A stretch of DNA of 64,000 nt from contig NZ_CP071955.1 of the NCBI RefSeq assembly GCF_017603965.1, positions 3,815,501 through 3,879,500 on the forward strand. The letters run 5' to 3'. Under the pieces are notes generated by a model. That model was not told the DNA's origin and searched no databases. It was given only the letters and a program-made list of their open reading frames with translations. This stretch comes from Xanthomonas fragariae. GTDB taxonomy: Bacteria; Pseudomonadota; Gammaproteobacteria; Xanthomonadales; Xanthomonadaceae. The position numbers and the translations under genes were made by a program. Below, piece by piece: positions 17,659-26,525 of the stretch (positions within the stretch are counted from its first letter, which is position 1; each line of letters begins with the position of its first letter).

Positions 17659-20011
17659 GCGTTTCTCCAGTTGCTGCGCGTTCCAGCGCCGGCTCGCGCG
17701 ACACCAGCAGGGCCAGAATGAAATTGAACAACACACCCAGCGCCACCGTGCTGCCGATCGCACGCAACACCGGAATGCTGGACGCGGCCAACAAGGCGAA
17801 CACCAGCAAGGTCATCAGGCTGCAAACGATCAGCGCATGCAGCGTGCGTAGCTGGTCGGCGTGATCGTCGCCTGCGTGGTCGAAAAACAGCGCGTAATCC
17901 AGGCCCAGCCCGGCCGCCAGGATCAGCGCGATCAGATGGAACAGGTTGAGCTCCACGCCGGTGCCGCGCAGGATCGCCAGGATCAGCACGGTGGTCAGCG
18001 CCATCGGCAGCAATACGCGCACGATCCGGCGCGGGCTGCGCAATGCAATCGCCACCGTCACTGCCAACAACAATGCGGCCAGCACCAACGCACCGAGCAC
18101 GCGTCCGCGATAGGCCGCGACCAGGGATTCGGACGCGTCTTTCAGATCCAGCAATTGCGCGCCGCTGCCCTGCACCGCTGCGGCCAATACCGCCGGATCG
18201 CGTAATCCGGTCAGCGACACCAGTGCGGTGCTGCGATCGCTGCGCCCCAGCAACAGCCCGCCCACCGAGGTCGCCAGCGGCGAGCCGGCCAGATCCTTGG
18301 GCAGCAGCGGTGCGGCGCGCTTGGCGGCATCCAGATCCTGCAGGAATGGCGCAAAAGCATCGCTGCGGAACGGCGTGGCGGCCACCGCGCGGTCGGTCAG
18401 CGCACGTGCCTGCGCGGCATCGGGCAACGCGGCCTGACGCGCACGCTGGGTCTTGGCGCTGGGCAGATAACGCGCAGCCATGTCGTAGCCGGTCAGCGCA
18501 CCGGCGCGCACCAGTGCGTCCAGCCGCGGGCGCAACTGCTCGCTGGCCTGCAACGCCGCCTCGTCGTTGGCTGCGGGCAACGCGAGCACGTAACGCACAT
18601 CCGGCGCGCCCAGTTCCTGGCGCAACTGGGTGTCCTGTGCCAAGGCCTTGGGTGGCACCGGGGTCAATTTCGACAGATCGTTCTGCCAGAACTGCCCCGG
18701 CGCAAACGCGATCACGGCGATGCCGATCAGCGCAGTCACCGCCAGGCTGTTGCGCGGCCGCGGCAGCCGCGCGATGCCGCGCCACAGCGCGGCAAGCAAG
18801 CGCGAATCGGCGTAGTCGCGTGGGGCCGGATCGATCAACCACGGCAGCAACCAGCGCGTGGTGATCGCCGCAGTGGCCAGCCCGGCGATGGTGAACACCG
18901 CCAGCTGCCGCAGACCATCCACCCCCGAAAACAAGAAGGTGACATAGGCGATGCAGGTGGACACCACGCCGGTGGCCAGCGTCGGCCACAACTGCCGCGC
19001 GTTGTCGCGCGGATCCAGGCCCGGGCGCTGGTGACTGAACAAGTGGATCGGATAATCCTGCACCACGCCGATCAGGGTGAACCCGAACGCCACGGTAATG
19101 CCATGCACGCCATCGAACAACAATGCCACCGCGCCCAGGCCAGCCAGCCCCGCGCTTGCCAGCGGCAACACGCCGAGCACCGGAATCTTCCAGCTGCGGT
19201 AGGCGACCAGCAGCAGCAAGACCAGGCCCACCGTATCCAGCGTGCCGATCCACTGCGCCTCGCCTTGCGTGCGCGCGGTAATTTCCACCGCGAATGCGCC
19301 TGGGCCGGTCAGCGTCAGTCGCGTCCTGGTGCCTTTGCTGACCCTGGCGAAGGCCGCTTGTACGGCCTCGTAAGCCAGCTGCTGGCCGGTGGGGTCGAAC
19401 CCGGCTACGCGCGTCTGCACGATCAGCAAGGCCGAGGTACCGGCACGATCGAACCACACTGCGTTGCGCGTCTGCGGTGCGGCAGCCGGCTGCAAGATTT
19501 CTGCAAAATGCAGCACTTCCAGCGTGGGATCGCGCGGCAACAGCGGCTCCACTATCGCGGCCGCGGGCGAGCCCAGATCCTGCACGCGCGACTGCAATGC
19601 CGCTTCCAGGGTTTGCGCATCCAGCGGCGTCTTGTCGAAGCTGTCGCTGAGCAGATAACGGTACGGCAGCAAGCGCTCGGGAATCGCATCGAGCCCCGCA
19701 TTGCCACCATTGCCCACCAGCACGAACAACTCCGGCTGTGCAGCCAGGGCGCTCCGCAACTGCTGCGACTGCTCCGCCAGCGTGGCCGGGTCGCTATTGG
19801 ATAAGGACATCAGCAACAGCCGCGAACCAGGGCCTTCGCCAAGTTCTTCGATGAGGAGTTTTTGCGCAGGCGTGCGCGGGGCGGGCATGAATTTGCGAAG
19901 GTCTCCTGACACCCTGAGCGTCTGGCTCAAACAGAAACCTGCGACCGCCAGCAGTGCCAGCCACAGCAGCGCCAGCCCGATGCGGCGGTTTGCATTCAAT
20001 TCAAGCGGCAT
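17645..20011 (-). CDS. RND/MMPL-type exporter of the xanthomonadin cluster
   Basis: A 788-residue integral membrane protein with the RND/MMPL layout: one N-terminal membrane helix, a large periplasmic domain, a bundle of five or six helices around residues 245-410 (including GVVQDYPIHLFSH), a second periplasmic domain and a second bundle from ~660 (GLGLDYALFFDHAGDDHA). It probably moves the aryl polyene lipid from the inner membrane towards the outer membrane together with the LolA-like protein encoded just upstream. It lacks the extra features of drug-efflux AcrB proteins. A 178-bp gap without a gene separates it from the LolA-like gene, in contrast to the tight overlaps elsewhere in this operon. 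Confidence 0.9.
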   Translation of the reverse strand: MPLELNANRRIGLALLWLALLAVAGFCLSQTLRVSGDLRKFMPAPRTPAQKLLIEELGEGPGSRLLLMSLSNSDPATLAEQSQQLRSALAAQPELFVLVGNGGNAGLDAIPERLLPYRYLLSDSFDKTPLDAQTLEAALQSRVQDLGSPAAAIVEPLLPRDPTLEVLHFAEILQPAAAPQTRNAVWFDRAGTSALLIVQTRVAGFDPTGQQLAYEAVQAAFARVSKGTRTRLTLTGPGAFAVEITARTQGEAQWIGTLDTVGLVLLLLVAYRSWKIPVLGVLPLASAGLAGLGAVALLFDGVHGITVAFGFTLIGVVQDYPIHLFSHQRPGLDPRDNARQLWPTLATGVVSTCIAYVTFLFSGVDGLRQLAVFTIAGLATAAITTRWLLPWLIDPAPRDYADSRLLAALWRGIARLPRPRNSLAVTALIGIAVIAFAPGQFWQNDLSKLTPVPPKALAQDTQLRQELGAPDVRYVLALPAANDEAALQASEQLRPRLDALVRAGALTGYDMAARYLPSAKTQRARQAALPDAAQARALTDRAVAATPFRSDAFAPFLQDLDAAKRAAPLLPKDLAGSPLATSVGGLLLGRSDRSTALVSLTGLRDPAVLAAAVQGSGAQLLDLKDASESLVAAYRGRVLGALVLAALLLAVTVAIALRSPRRIVRVLLPMALTTVLILAILRGTGVELNLFHLIALILAAGLGLDYALFFDHAGDDHADQLRTLHALIVCSLMTLLVFALLAASSIPVLRAIGSTVALGVLFNFILALLVSREPALERAATGETHART

Positions 20012-20189
20012 ACCAAAGCCCTGCTACGACGGCAGAATGTCGGCTGGCCGCGCGCGCGATGACGCCGCAAAAGCGTCTTTATTCTGCTCGGCGCATACGG
20101 CACCAGCGCCTCTTGCTTGCCGAGGACGGTCGTTTGTCTGTTGCTAAAAGCGTGTCCCGACTGCGCACGCAAGACCCACACGCAGTGCG

Positions 20190-20837
20190 TCACTCGCCAA
20201 AACCATGGCACAACGTCGTCAGCGCCGCCGCATCGATGACGCTCGCAGCGTCACGTGCCGCACCGGCCAGCAGCGTGCGTTGCACCTCGCCCTTGACAGG
20301 CAGGCTTTCGATGCAACGCAGCTCATCGTTGCGTCCGTACAGACGCAACTCGCGCACCTGCTTGGCGACGGCGGCGTCCTTGGGCTGCAGCGTCAGTTGC
20401 CACGCCTTAGGCTGGCCTTGTCCACTGACGCGGTATTGCTGTTCCAGCAGCGCGCGGTCGCCGACCAGCAACGCGCCGAAGCCGGACTTCAATCCGGCCA
20501 ATTCGGGCACGCGGCTCAGCGAAAACCGCCGCGGCGGTTTGCCTTCGCGTTCCAGCACGCCTTCGTCGCCTTTCAAGGTGGTGGTCTCGCGATACGGCAG
20601 GCTGACTTCGCGCACCAGCGTCTGCGCATCCGGGCGACGGTAGTGGCCCTGCACGCGCAGCGGCGTCTTCAGCAGAGCAGAACCACGCAGTTCGACAAAC
20701 TCGGTGCCGACCGGCGCGGGGCGAGCCAAGCCCTGCAGCACTTGACCGACGTCCAGCGTCTCAGGCGGTGCGGCGCATAGCGGTGCGGCGCTGAACAGCA
20801 GTATCAGCATCCACGGCAGGGTGCGGCACATCGGCAT
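20190..20837 (-). CDS. LolA-like outer-membrane lipid carrier protein
   Basis: Exported protein of 215 residues. A hydrophobic signal peptide (WMLILLFSAAPLCA) ends near residue 23. The mature part resembles LolA-related carriers of aryl polyene clusters: F-V-E-L-R-G-S-A-L-L-K-T-P, a basic G-H-Y-R-R-P segment and alternating beta-strand pattern, with few further signatures. It likely shuttles the pigment lipid across the periplasm, working with the adjacent RND exporter. ATG codons at 20837 and 20831 are both possible starts. It overlaps the upstream acyltransferase gene by 77 bases, the longest overlap in the operon. Confidence 0.75.
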   Translation of the reverse strand: MPMCRTLPWMLILLFSAAPLCAAPPETLDVGQVLQGLARPAPVGTEFVELRGSALLKTPLRVQGHYRRPDAQTLVREVSLPYRETTTLKGDEGVLEREGKPPRRFSLSRVPELAGLKSGFGALLVGDRALLEQQYRVSGQGQPKAWQLTLQPKDAAVAKQVRELRLYGRNDELRCIESLPVKGEVQRTLLAGAARDAASVIDAAALTTLCHGFGE

Positions 20838-21735
20838 GGTGGGTGTTCCAGAAATCGTAGAAGTTGAACCAGTTGTAAGGCGCGCAGCATGTGTAATGTT
20901 CCAGCCTGGCGGCGTAATCGCGCATGAGTAACGCAAGCGCCGGCGCACGCTGGCGACGCGGTACCTCCAGGCCTTCGCTGAACGTCTCGAACGCAAGTTC
21001 GTAATGATTGCCGCCGCGATACAGGCCGAACGCCAGCACCACTGGCACCTTGAGCGCAGCGGCGATCAACCATGGCGAAGTCGGAAACATCGCGTTACGG
21101 CCGAGGAACATCGCAGGTAGCGCCGGGTCGCCCTCGCGCGGGCGATCGATCAGCAGCGCGACCAGCGCACCGGCGTCGGTGGCCTCCTTGATCGCCATGA
21201 CGATCGAGGTGGCATCCATGCCGGCATCGATGATATCGGCAGCCAATTGCGGATTGAGCGCGCCCAGCAGATCGGTCATGGCGCGGTTGTGCGCCTTGTC
21301 CAGCACCACCTTGACCTGCACGTCCGGGCGTTCGGTGGCCAGCACGCGCAGCGCGTCGAAGCTGCCCAGATGCGAGCCGAAGATCAGCACGCCGCGGCTG
21401 CGCTCCATTTGCGTGTGCAGTTGATCCAGCCCGGTAATGTCGACACGGAAGCGCTGCATCTGCCCGCACAGCATGTACACGCGGTCCAGGATCGTCGAGG
21501 CGAAGGTATGGATATGCCGAGCCACATCGCGCAGCCTGGCCGGGCGTCCCAACACGCGCGCCAGGTAGGCGCGCGACGCGGCGCGCTCGGGCGCACGCAC
21601 CAGCAAAAAGTAAAGCGTGATCGGGTATAGCAGCGTCCGTGCCACCGACCGTCCGGCGTGCCGGGCGATGCCGCGGATCAACCACAGCGCAAAACGCCCG
21701 CCACCTTCCGGACGCTTCTTCCAATGCTTGCTCAT
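20761..21735 (-). CDS. LpxL/HtrB-like lipid acyltransferase
   Basis: A 324-residue membrane-associated acyltransferase of the lauroyl/myristoyl transferase family. It has an N-terminal hydrophobic anchor (TLLYPITLYFLLV), GVLIFGSHLGSFDALRV near residue 120 with the family's catalytic His (G-S-H-x-G-S-x-D), and A-L-L-I-D-R-P-R-E-G-D later. In aryl polyene clusters this enzyme is thought to attach the polyene acyl chain to a lipid head group. The start overlaps the dehydratase stop by four bases. Confidence 0.85.
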   Translation of the reverse strand: MSKHWKKRPEGGGRFALWLIRGIARHAGRSVARTLLYPITLYFLLVRAPERAASRAYLARVLGRPARLRDVARHIHTFASTILDRVYMLCGQMQRFRVDITGLDQLHTQMERSRGVLIFGSHLGSFDALRVLATERPDVQVKVVLDKAHNRAMTDLLGALNPQLAADIIDAGMDATSIVMAIKEATDAGALVALLIDRPREGDPALPAMFLGRNAMFPTSPWLIAAALKVPVVLAFGLYRGGNHYELAFETFSEGLEVPRRQRAPALALLMRDYAARLEHYTCCAPYNWFNFYDFWNTHHADVPHPAVDADTAVQRRTAMRRTA

Positions 21736-22019
21736 GCCGCCGCCTCCGCTACCAGTTCGCCACTGACCAGCAACACGCCTGCACGTTGCACGCGAAAACG
21801 CCAACGCGGGCCATCGCCATCCAGCGTCACCGAGGCGGTCTGGCCGGGCAGCAACGGCTGTACGAACTTTACCTGCGGCAAACGTGCTGCGGCCCTTGGA
21901 CCATGCAGCGCTTCCACCGCCTGCAGCACATGGTCGAGCACGACCACGCCAGGCACCACGGGGCGACCGGGAAAATGCCCGGGTAGGCAGGGATGATCAT
22001 GCGGCACAACGAAATCCAT
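21732..22019 (-). CDS. FabZ-like hotdog dehydratase of the xanthomonadin cluster
   Basis: Short hotdog protein of 95 residues. It opens with P-H-D-H-P-C-L-P-G-H-F-P-G-R-P-V-V-P-G-V-V, matching the G-H-F-P-x3-P-x-x-P-G-V box that carries the catalytic His of FabA/FabZ. It is much shorter than FabZ (~145), as is usual for the small ApeI-type dehydratases. It probably acts with the larger dehydratase of this operon. The longer open frame to 22316 overlaps the upstream gene out of frame, and ATG 22019 gives the correct N-terminus. Confidence 0.82.
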   Translation of the reverse strand: MDFVVPHDHPCLPGHFPGRPVVPGVVVLDHVLQAVEALHGPRAAARLPQVKFVQPLLPGQTASVTLDGDGPRWRFRVQRAGVLLVSGELVAEAAA

Positions 22020-22030
22020 AAGCGCAGAAC

Positions 22031-22807
22031 TCAGATCCTGGGTTGAAGCATTGCAGCCACGACCTTGTGTGCCTGCTCGGTCAATTGTTGGCGGTCCGGC
22101 GCATCCGGAACGGTCACCGCGATCGGGTCGCCAATGCGTACGCGAATGATGCCGGGGCGCACCCTGAACAGACCATCCACCGGCAGCACCTTGCCACAGC
22201 CATCCACGGCAACCGGCACGACCTGCACACCAGCATCGATAGCGGCCTGCAGCAGCCCGGCCTTGAATGGCAATAGTGCGCCAGTACGACTGCGCGTGCC
22301 TTCGGGAAACAGACACAACTGTTTACCCTCGCGCAGCAGCGCAGCGGCCTGGCGTCGCACCATCGCCCCGGCACGGCGGCTGTCGCGGTCCAGAAACAGC
22401 ATGCCGGTGGCCCGCGCATACCAATTCACGAACGGCACCTTGAGCATTTCGTCTTTGAGCAGAAACCGCAGCGGCACCGGCAGGGCCATGAACAGCACGC
22501 AAATATCGATGACGGACTGATGATTGCTGACGAACAGATAATTCCTGGACCAGTCCACCCGCTCGCGGCCTTCCACGATCAGTTTGGCCCCGGCGCCACG
22601 CAGCAGCACCGGCGACCACATCCAGCCACCCATGCGCAGCAGCCGATCAGCATCACGCGTGATCGCCAGCACCGCCAATGCATACACGATCCCGCCTGCG
22701 GTGAACGTCAGCGTGAAGGCTAATTGCAATAGGTTGAACACAGCCCACGCCAATCGCAACGGCATCCTTGGCAACGGCATTTTTGTCTTGTCCCGGAAAA
22801 TATGCAC
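22031..22807 (-). CDS. PlsC-like 1-acylglycerol-3-phosphate acyltransferase
   Basis: Membrane-bound acyltransferase of 258 residues. Two N-terminal hydrophobic segments precede the H-x4-D catalytic motif in SNHQSVIDICVLF (near residue 95), and the second substrate box reads FPEGTRSRTG. Such enzymes acylate lysophosphatidate or a related alcohol; in this operon it may build the glycerolipid to which the pigment is attached. The ATG at 22807 is the outermost start; ATG 22780 is also possible. Confidence 0.88.
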   Translation of the reverse strand: MHIFRDKTKMPLPRMPLRLAWAVFNLLQLAFTLTFTAGGIVYALAVLAITRDADRLLRMGGWMWSPVLLRGAGAKLIVEGRERVDWSRNYLFVSNHQSVIDICVLFMALPVPLRFLLKDEMLKVPFVNWYARATGMLFLDRDSRRAGAMVRRQAAALLREGKQLCLFPEGTRSRTGALLPFKAGLLQAAIDAGVQVVPVAVDGCGKVLPVDGLFRVRPGIIRVRIGDPIAVTVPDAPDRQQLTEQAHKVVAAMLQPRI

Positions 22808-22833
22808 GTACGTCGCTATCCATGGCCACGCAC

Positions 22834-23580
22834 TCAGCGCAGCAGATCGCGCCAGAATTCCGGCCCGAGCCGCGCCATCTGGTGCAGGAAGTCTGGCAGA
22901 TTACGATAGGGACGCTGTGGAAACCAGCGACCGCGCAATAGATATTCAGCCACAAAGAAGCCGCCAACTACGCCATAGGCCAGCAGATTGGCGAACAGCG
23001 AGGCACGTGCATCGCTGATTGTCAGCGGAGAATCGTATCCCAATTGCACCAGCACGCCACTGGGTTCGGCACATAGACCGAGCACTAGGTTGACCAGGGT
23101 CAGACCACACAACAGCAGCGCCCAGGCCAGGGTGAGACGGCGGGTATAGCGGTATTGCTCGGGCGAGATCGGCATGCCGGCCTGGCGATACAGCCCTTCG
23201 ACAATGCAGGTGATCAGCGGCGTGCGCCCGGGGCGCAGGCTGCGCCCGAAGAACCAGGCGATCCCGCCGGTGAACACCACCGGCGGCGCGGCCAGCAGCA
23301 ACATCGCGTACGGTGAGTGCCACAATGCGCCCAGGCCGACCAATGTCAGCAGCGCCAAAGCCCAGGCCCAGGCCCGGCGCGCGGCCATCGGTTCGATCAA
23401 CACCATCAGCACCAACAAACTGCCCGCGATGACGGCCAGATCGGGGCGATGGCTGGCATTGGCCCAATGCGCCAGCGGCGAATACGCCAGCGCCAACAGC
23501 ACGCCCAGCCCAAGCACCCACGGGGGCGCATCGCTAGGCGCTGACGGCGGGACCTCAGACGGTCTTGTGGGTTTGGACAT
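22834..23580 (-). CDS. Polytopic membrane protein of aryl polyene clusters (COG4648 type)
   Basis: A 248-residue protein with about six hydrophobic segments and no catalytic motif that I recognise. Its position directly after the ACP gene, with a 26-base overlap, matches the conserved membrane protein found in aryl polyene clusters, often mis-annotated as a ketosynthase. It is inferred to hold the assembly enzymes at the membrane or to help transport. The role is not proven. Confidence 0.7.
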   Translation of the reverse strand: MSKPTRPSEVPPSAPSDAPPWVLGLGVLLALAYSPLAHWANASHRPDLAVIAGSLLVLMVLIEPMAARRAWAWALALLTLVGLGALWHSPYAMLLLAAPPVVFTGGIAWFFGRSLRPGRTPLITCIVEGLYRQAGMPISPEQYRYTRRLTLAWALLLCGLTLVNLVLGLCAEPSGVLVQLGYDSPLTISDARASLFANLLAYGVVGGFFVAEYLLRGRWFPQRPYRNLPDFLHQMARLGPEFWRDLLR

Positions 23581-23824
23581 GCGCCGACAATGCGCGCAGC
23601 GACGCGAAGATACGACGATTTTCATCGGTGTCCGAGCGCAGCTGGAAGCCATAGCGCTTGCTGATCGCCAGCGCCAGTTCCAGCGCGTCGATCGAGTCGA
23701 GCCCCAACCCGGTATTGAACAGCGGCGCCTCCGGATCGATGTCGGCGGGCTGGACGTCTTCCACGTTCAGACTTTCGACCAGGAGTTCGGCCAGTTCACG
23801 TTCGGCGGCGGTTTGCGAGGACAT
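23555..23824 (-). CDS. xanC: Acyl carrier protein of xanthomonadin synthesis
   Basis: An 89-residue carrier protein. Ser44 in the box G-L-G-L-D-S-I-D-A-L-E-L is the expected 4'-phosphopantetheine attachment site. In Xanthomonas the ligase XanA2 is reported to load 3-hydroxybenzoate onto the carrier XanC; this protein, in the same cluster, should be that carrier. A much longer open frame exists upstream to 24376, but it runs into the divergent halogenase gene, so ATG 23824 is chosen. It is the promoter-proximal gene of the minus-strand operon. Confidence 0.88.
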   Translation of the reverse strand: MSSQTAAERELAELLVESLNVEDVQPADIDPEAPLFNTGLGLDSIDALELALAISKRYGFQLRSDTDENRRIFASLRALSAHVQTHKTV

Positions 23825-24095
23825 CCGGAGCTTCCACAGGTGAGGGTCGAGCGAGGAGATTGAGAACAAGCAACAAGCATCGCGGGCGACCATTGGATTT
23901 CGATGGGCACCGCGTCGAACCGCAGTGTACGTTGCCGCACCTGCCGATCCGGGCACCGACCACGTTCGACTGGCGGCCGCACCGCCATGTTGTCGGCTGT
24001 TGTTCGAAGTGGATCGGCGGCCGGCACAGCTGTAAGGGCCGTCTGTCAGGCTATCATGTCTGAATGATGCTCGCTCGCTGCAGGTTCGTTCCAAG
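23825..24095. promoter_or_regulatory. Divergent promoter region of the xanthomonadin cluster
   Basis: A 271-bp stretch without a gene lies between the minus-strand operon starting with the ACP and the plus-strand FAD halogenase-xanB2 pair. It must contain both promoters. I could not pick a convincing -35/-10 pair or operator by eye. Confidence 0.6.
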
Positions 24096-25454
24096 ATGAC
24101 TTCCACTGCTGTTAGCTCAACCCCGGAAGCCGGTCCGGCCCTAGGCCCCGAGTGTCCGGATGTCTTGATCATCGGTGGCGGTCCGGCAGGTTGCGCGGCG
24201 GCCATTGTGCTTGCCGAGCTCGGCTGGTCGGTCACCCTGCTCGAAAAAGAGCAGCACCCGCGCTTCCATATCGGCGAATCGTTGCTGCCGATGAACATGC
24301 CGATCCTTGAGCGCCTGGGTGTGCTCGAAGACGTGCGTGATATCGGTGTGCTCAAGCTTGGCGCCGATTTCCCCAACGATAGCGGCGGCTACAACACCTT
24401 CCGTTTTTCGCATGCGCTCGATGCCAGAGCCGATTACGCCTTTCAGGTACCGCGTGCGCAGTTCGATCAAATGCTGTTCAAGCGCGCGCGCGCGGTCGGC
24501 GTGGATGCGCGCGAGCAGGTCAAGGTCGAGCGGATGGAGTTCGATGGCAAACAACCGGTGCTGCAGGCACGCACTGTGGACGGCGGCGTGCAGCACTTCC
24601 GCCCGCGCTATCTGCTCGATGCCAGCGGTCGCGACACTTTTTTGGGCAACCGCTTCAAGCTAAAACGCGCCAATGCCAGGCATCAATCGGCCGCATTGTT
24701 CAGCCATTTTCGTGGGGTGGCGCGCCGACCGGGCGAGGATGCCGGCAACATCAGCATCTACCGGCATGCGCATGGCTGGATGTGGCTGATCCCGCTGCCG
24801 GACGACATCATGAGCGTAGGCGCGGTCTGCTACCCGGAATATATGAAGACGCGCAAGGGCGACAGCGAAGGCTTTTTCATGCGCACGCTGGCGCTCAATC
24901 CGGAGCTCAGTGCGCGCATGATGGGCGCCGAGCGCGTGGCACCGGTGCACGCCACCGGCAACTATTCCTACGAATGCACGCAAATGGCCGGGCCGCGTTG
25001 GTTGATGCTGGGCGATGCCTATACGTTCGTCGACCCGATGTTTTCGTCCGGCGTGTATCTGGCCATGCATAGCGCCGAGCGCGGTGCAGCAATGGTGGAT
25101 CAGGCTCTGCGCGCGCCGCAGCACGAGGCAAAACTGCAACGCGCGCTGCAGCGCGACCTCGCGCGCGGCGTGGATGAATTCAAATGGTTCATCTACCGCT
25201 TCACCTCACCGACCATGCGCGCCTTATTCGCGCAACCGCAGAACACCTTGCAGATGGAACAGGCGGTCGTCGCGATGCTGGCCGGCGATGTCTTCGACAG
25301 CCCGAAAGTGCGCCTGCGCCTGCGTGCCTTCCGCGCCATTTATGCACTCACCACCTTGTCGATGATGCCGCACGCCTGGCACTCCTGGCGCCAACGCCGA
25401 CGCCAAGCCAAGCTCGGTTTCGACGGCGACACCTTGCAAAGAGACGCGCAATGA
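24096..25454 (+). CDS. Flavin-dependent halogenase-like enzyme of the xanthomonadin cluster (second of two)
   Basis: A 452-residue flavoprotein. The FAD loop reads VLIIGGGPAGCAAAIVL (near residue 25), followed by PRFHIGESLLP, the conserved F-x-I-G-E-S-x-L box of flavin-dependent halogenases. The central signature G-W-M-W-L-I-P-L-P near residue 227 matches G-W-x-W-x-I-P, which blocks O2 chemistry at the substrate and channels hypohalous acid. This is the strongest brominase candidate in the cluster; xanthomonadins carry aryl bromine. Its stop overlaps the xanB2 start (ATGA), so pigment precursor formation and tailoring are co-translated. Confidence 0.9.
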   Translation: MTSTAVSSTPEAGPALGPECPDVLIIGGGPAGCAAAIVLAELGWSVTLLEKEQHPRFHIGESLLPMNMPILERLGVLEDVRDIGVLKLGADFPNDSGGYNTFRFSHALDARADYAFQVPRAQFDQMLFKRARAVGVDAREQVKVERMEFDGKQPVLQARTVDGGVQHFRPRYLLDASGRDTFLGNRFKLKRANARHQSAALFSHFRGVARRPGEDAGNISIYRHAHGWMWLIPLPDDIMSVGAVCYPEYMKTRKGDSEGFFMRTLALNPELSARMMGAERVAPVHATGNYSYECTQMAGPRWLMLGDAYTFVDPMFSSGVYLAMHSAERGAAMVDQALRAPQHEAKLQRALQRDLARGVDEFKWFIYRFTSPTMRALFAQPQNTLQMEQAVVAMLAGDVFDSPKVRLRLRAFRAIYALTTLSMMPHAWHSWRQRRRQAKLGFDGDTLQRDAQ

Positions 25455-26488
25455 CCGCGTCCCAGGCCCAGACCACGCGCGCTGTGCGCCATCCCCGCCT
25501 GCAGGTCGATTATGTCGACCAGACCGACCCATTCACACTGCTGGCCAATCCGCACGTATTGGCCGTGTTCGGCTTTGGCGATGCCGCACCACGCCTGGAC
25601 GACCCGCGTTATCTACGCGTGCCGTTGCAGCCGTATCGGGCCAGCGTGCTGGAAGTGTGGCGCACCAATGCGTCGGTGCGCAGTGGCCGCGACGGCAACA
25701 TTGCCTGGTCCAGCGACGGGCACCTGCAATTCGGCGTGATCGAGATCGACGAGCAGGATGTCGACATCGAAGGAGCCGCTGCGAAAGCGTACGCGCAGAT
25801 CACTGCGTTCGTCAGCGGCAGCCAGACACCGCGCCTGCTGCGTATCTGGAATTGCCTGGATGCGATCACTTTGGGCACCGGTGACCGCGAACGCTATCGG
25901 CAATTCTGCGTGGGCCGCGCACGTGGCCTGGGCGCGTTCGATACCGCACAGTTGCCCGCCGCCACTGCGGTCGGGCGCTGTGATGCCGAACGTATCATCC
26001 AGATCTACTGGCTGGCAGCCGCCGATGCCGGCACTCCGTTGGAAAATCCACGCCAGGTCAGCGCATACAACTACCCGCGCCAGTACGGCCCGCAGCCGCC
26101 AAGTTTTGCGCGCGCCATGCTGCCGCCTGCCGGCAGCGACATGCCGCTGCTGCTGTCAGGCACCGCCGCCGTGGTCGGGCATGCCTCAATGCACGCCGGT
26201 CAATTACTGACGCAGATGGAAGAAGCCTTCGCCAACTTCGACGCCCTGCTCGGCGCCGCGCGTCAGCACGCACCGACCCTACCCGCGCAGTTCGGCGCAG
26301 GCACGCGCCTGAAGGTCTACGTGCGCGAACACGACGACCTGCCCAAGGTCGCGCAAGCCCTGGACGCCCGCTTCGGCGATGCCGTTCCGCGCTTGTTGCT
26401 GCATGCAGTGATCTGCCGCGCTGAGCTGGCGGTGGAGATCGATGGGGTGCATGGGTGTGATATGCAGGCAGTCAATCCCGACGCTTGA
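25451..26488 (+). CDS. xanB2: Bifunctional chorismatase XanB2 (3-/4-hydroxybenzoate synthase)
   Basis: Converts chorismate to 3-hydroxybenzoate, the aryl starter of xanthomonadin, and to 4-hydroxybenzoate, a ubiquinone precursor, as established for XanB2 in Xanthomonas. The 345-residue protein has the chorismatase (RidA/YjgF-related trimeric) pattern, with recognisable segments LRIWNCLDAI near residue 134, G-R-C-D-A-E-R-I-I-Q-I-Y-W, and the late G-T-A-A-V-V-G-H-A-S-M-H box followed by Q-M-E-E near 255. The ATG at 25451 overlaps the halogenase stop; the open frame extending to 25184 lies in another frame of that gene and is not used. Confidence 0.93.
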   Translation: MTASQAQTTRAVRHPRLQVDYVDQTDPFTLLANPHVLAVFGFGDAAPRLDDPRYLRVPLQPYRASVLEVWRTNASVRSGRDGNIAWSSDGHLQFGVIEIDEQDVDIEGAAAKAYAQITAFVSGSQTPRLLRIWNCLDAITLGTGDRERYRQFCVGRARGLGAFDTAQLPAATAVGRCDAERIIQIYWLAAADAGTPLENPRQVSAYNYPRQYGPQPPSFARAMLPPAGSDMPLLLSGTAAVVGHASMHAGQLLTQMEEAFANFDALLGAARQHAPTLPAQFGAGTRLKVYVREHDDLPKVAQALDARFGDAVPRLLLHAVICRAELAVEIDGVHGCDMQAVNPDA

Positions 26489-26525
26489 TACAACACACCG
26501 GTAACGCTCCATGTGAGACCCGCAA

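Noticed and set aside
17628..19457. 609-residue frame overlapping the RND exporter on the same strand
   Set aside because: Arg/Gly/Ala-rich shadow of the exporter gene in another frame; the exporter frame has continuous membrane helices and conserved motifs.
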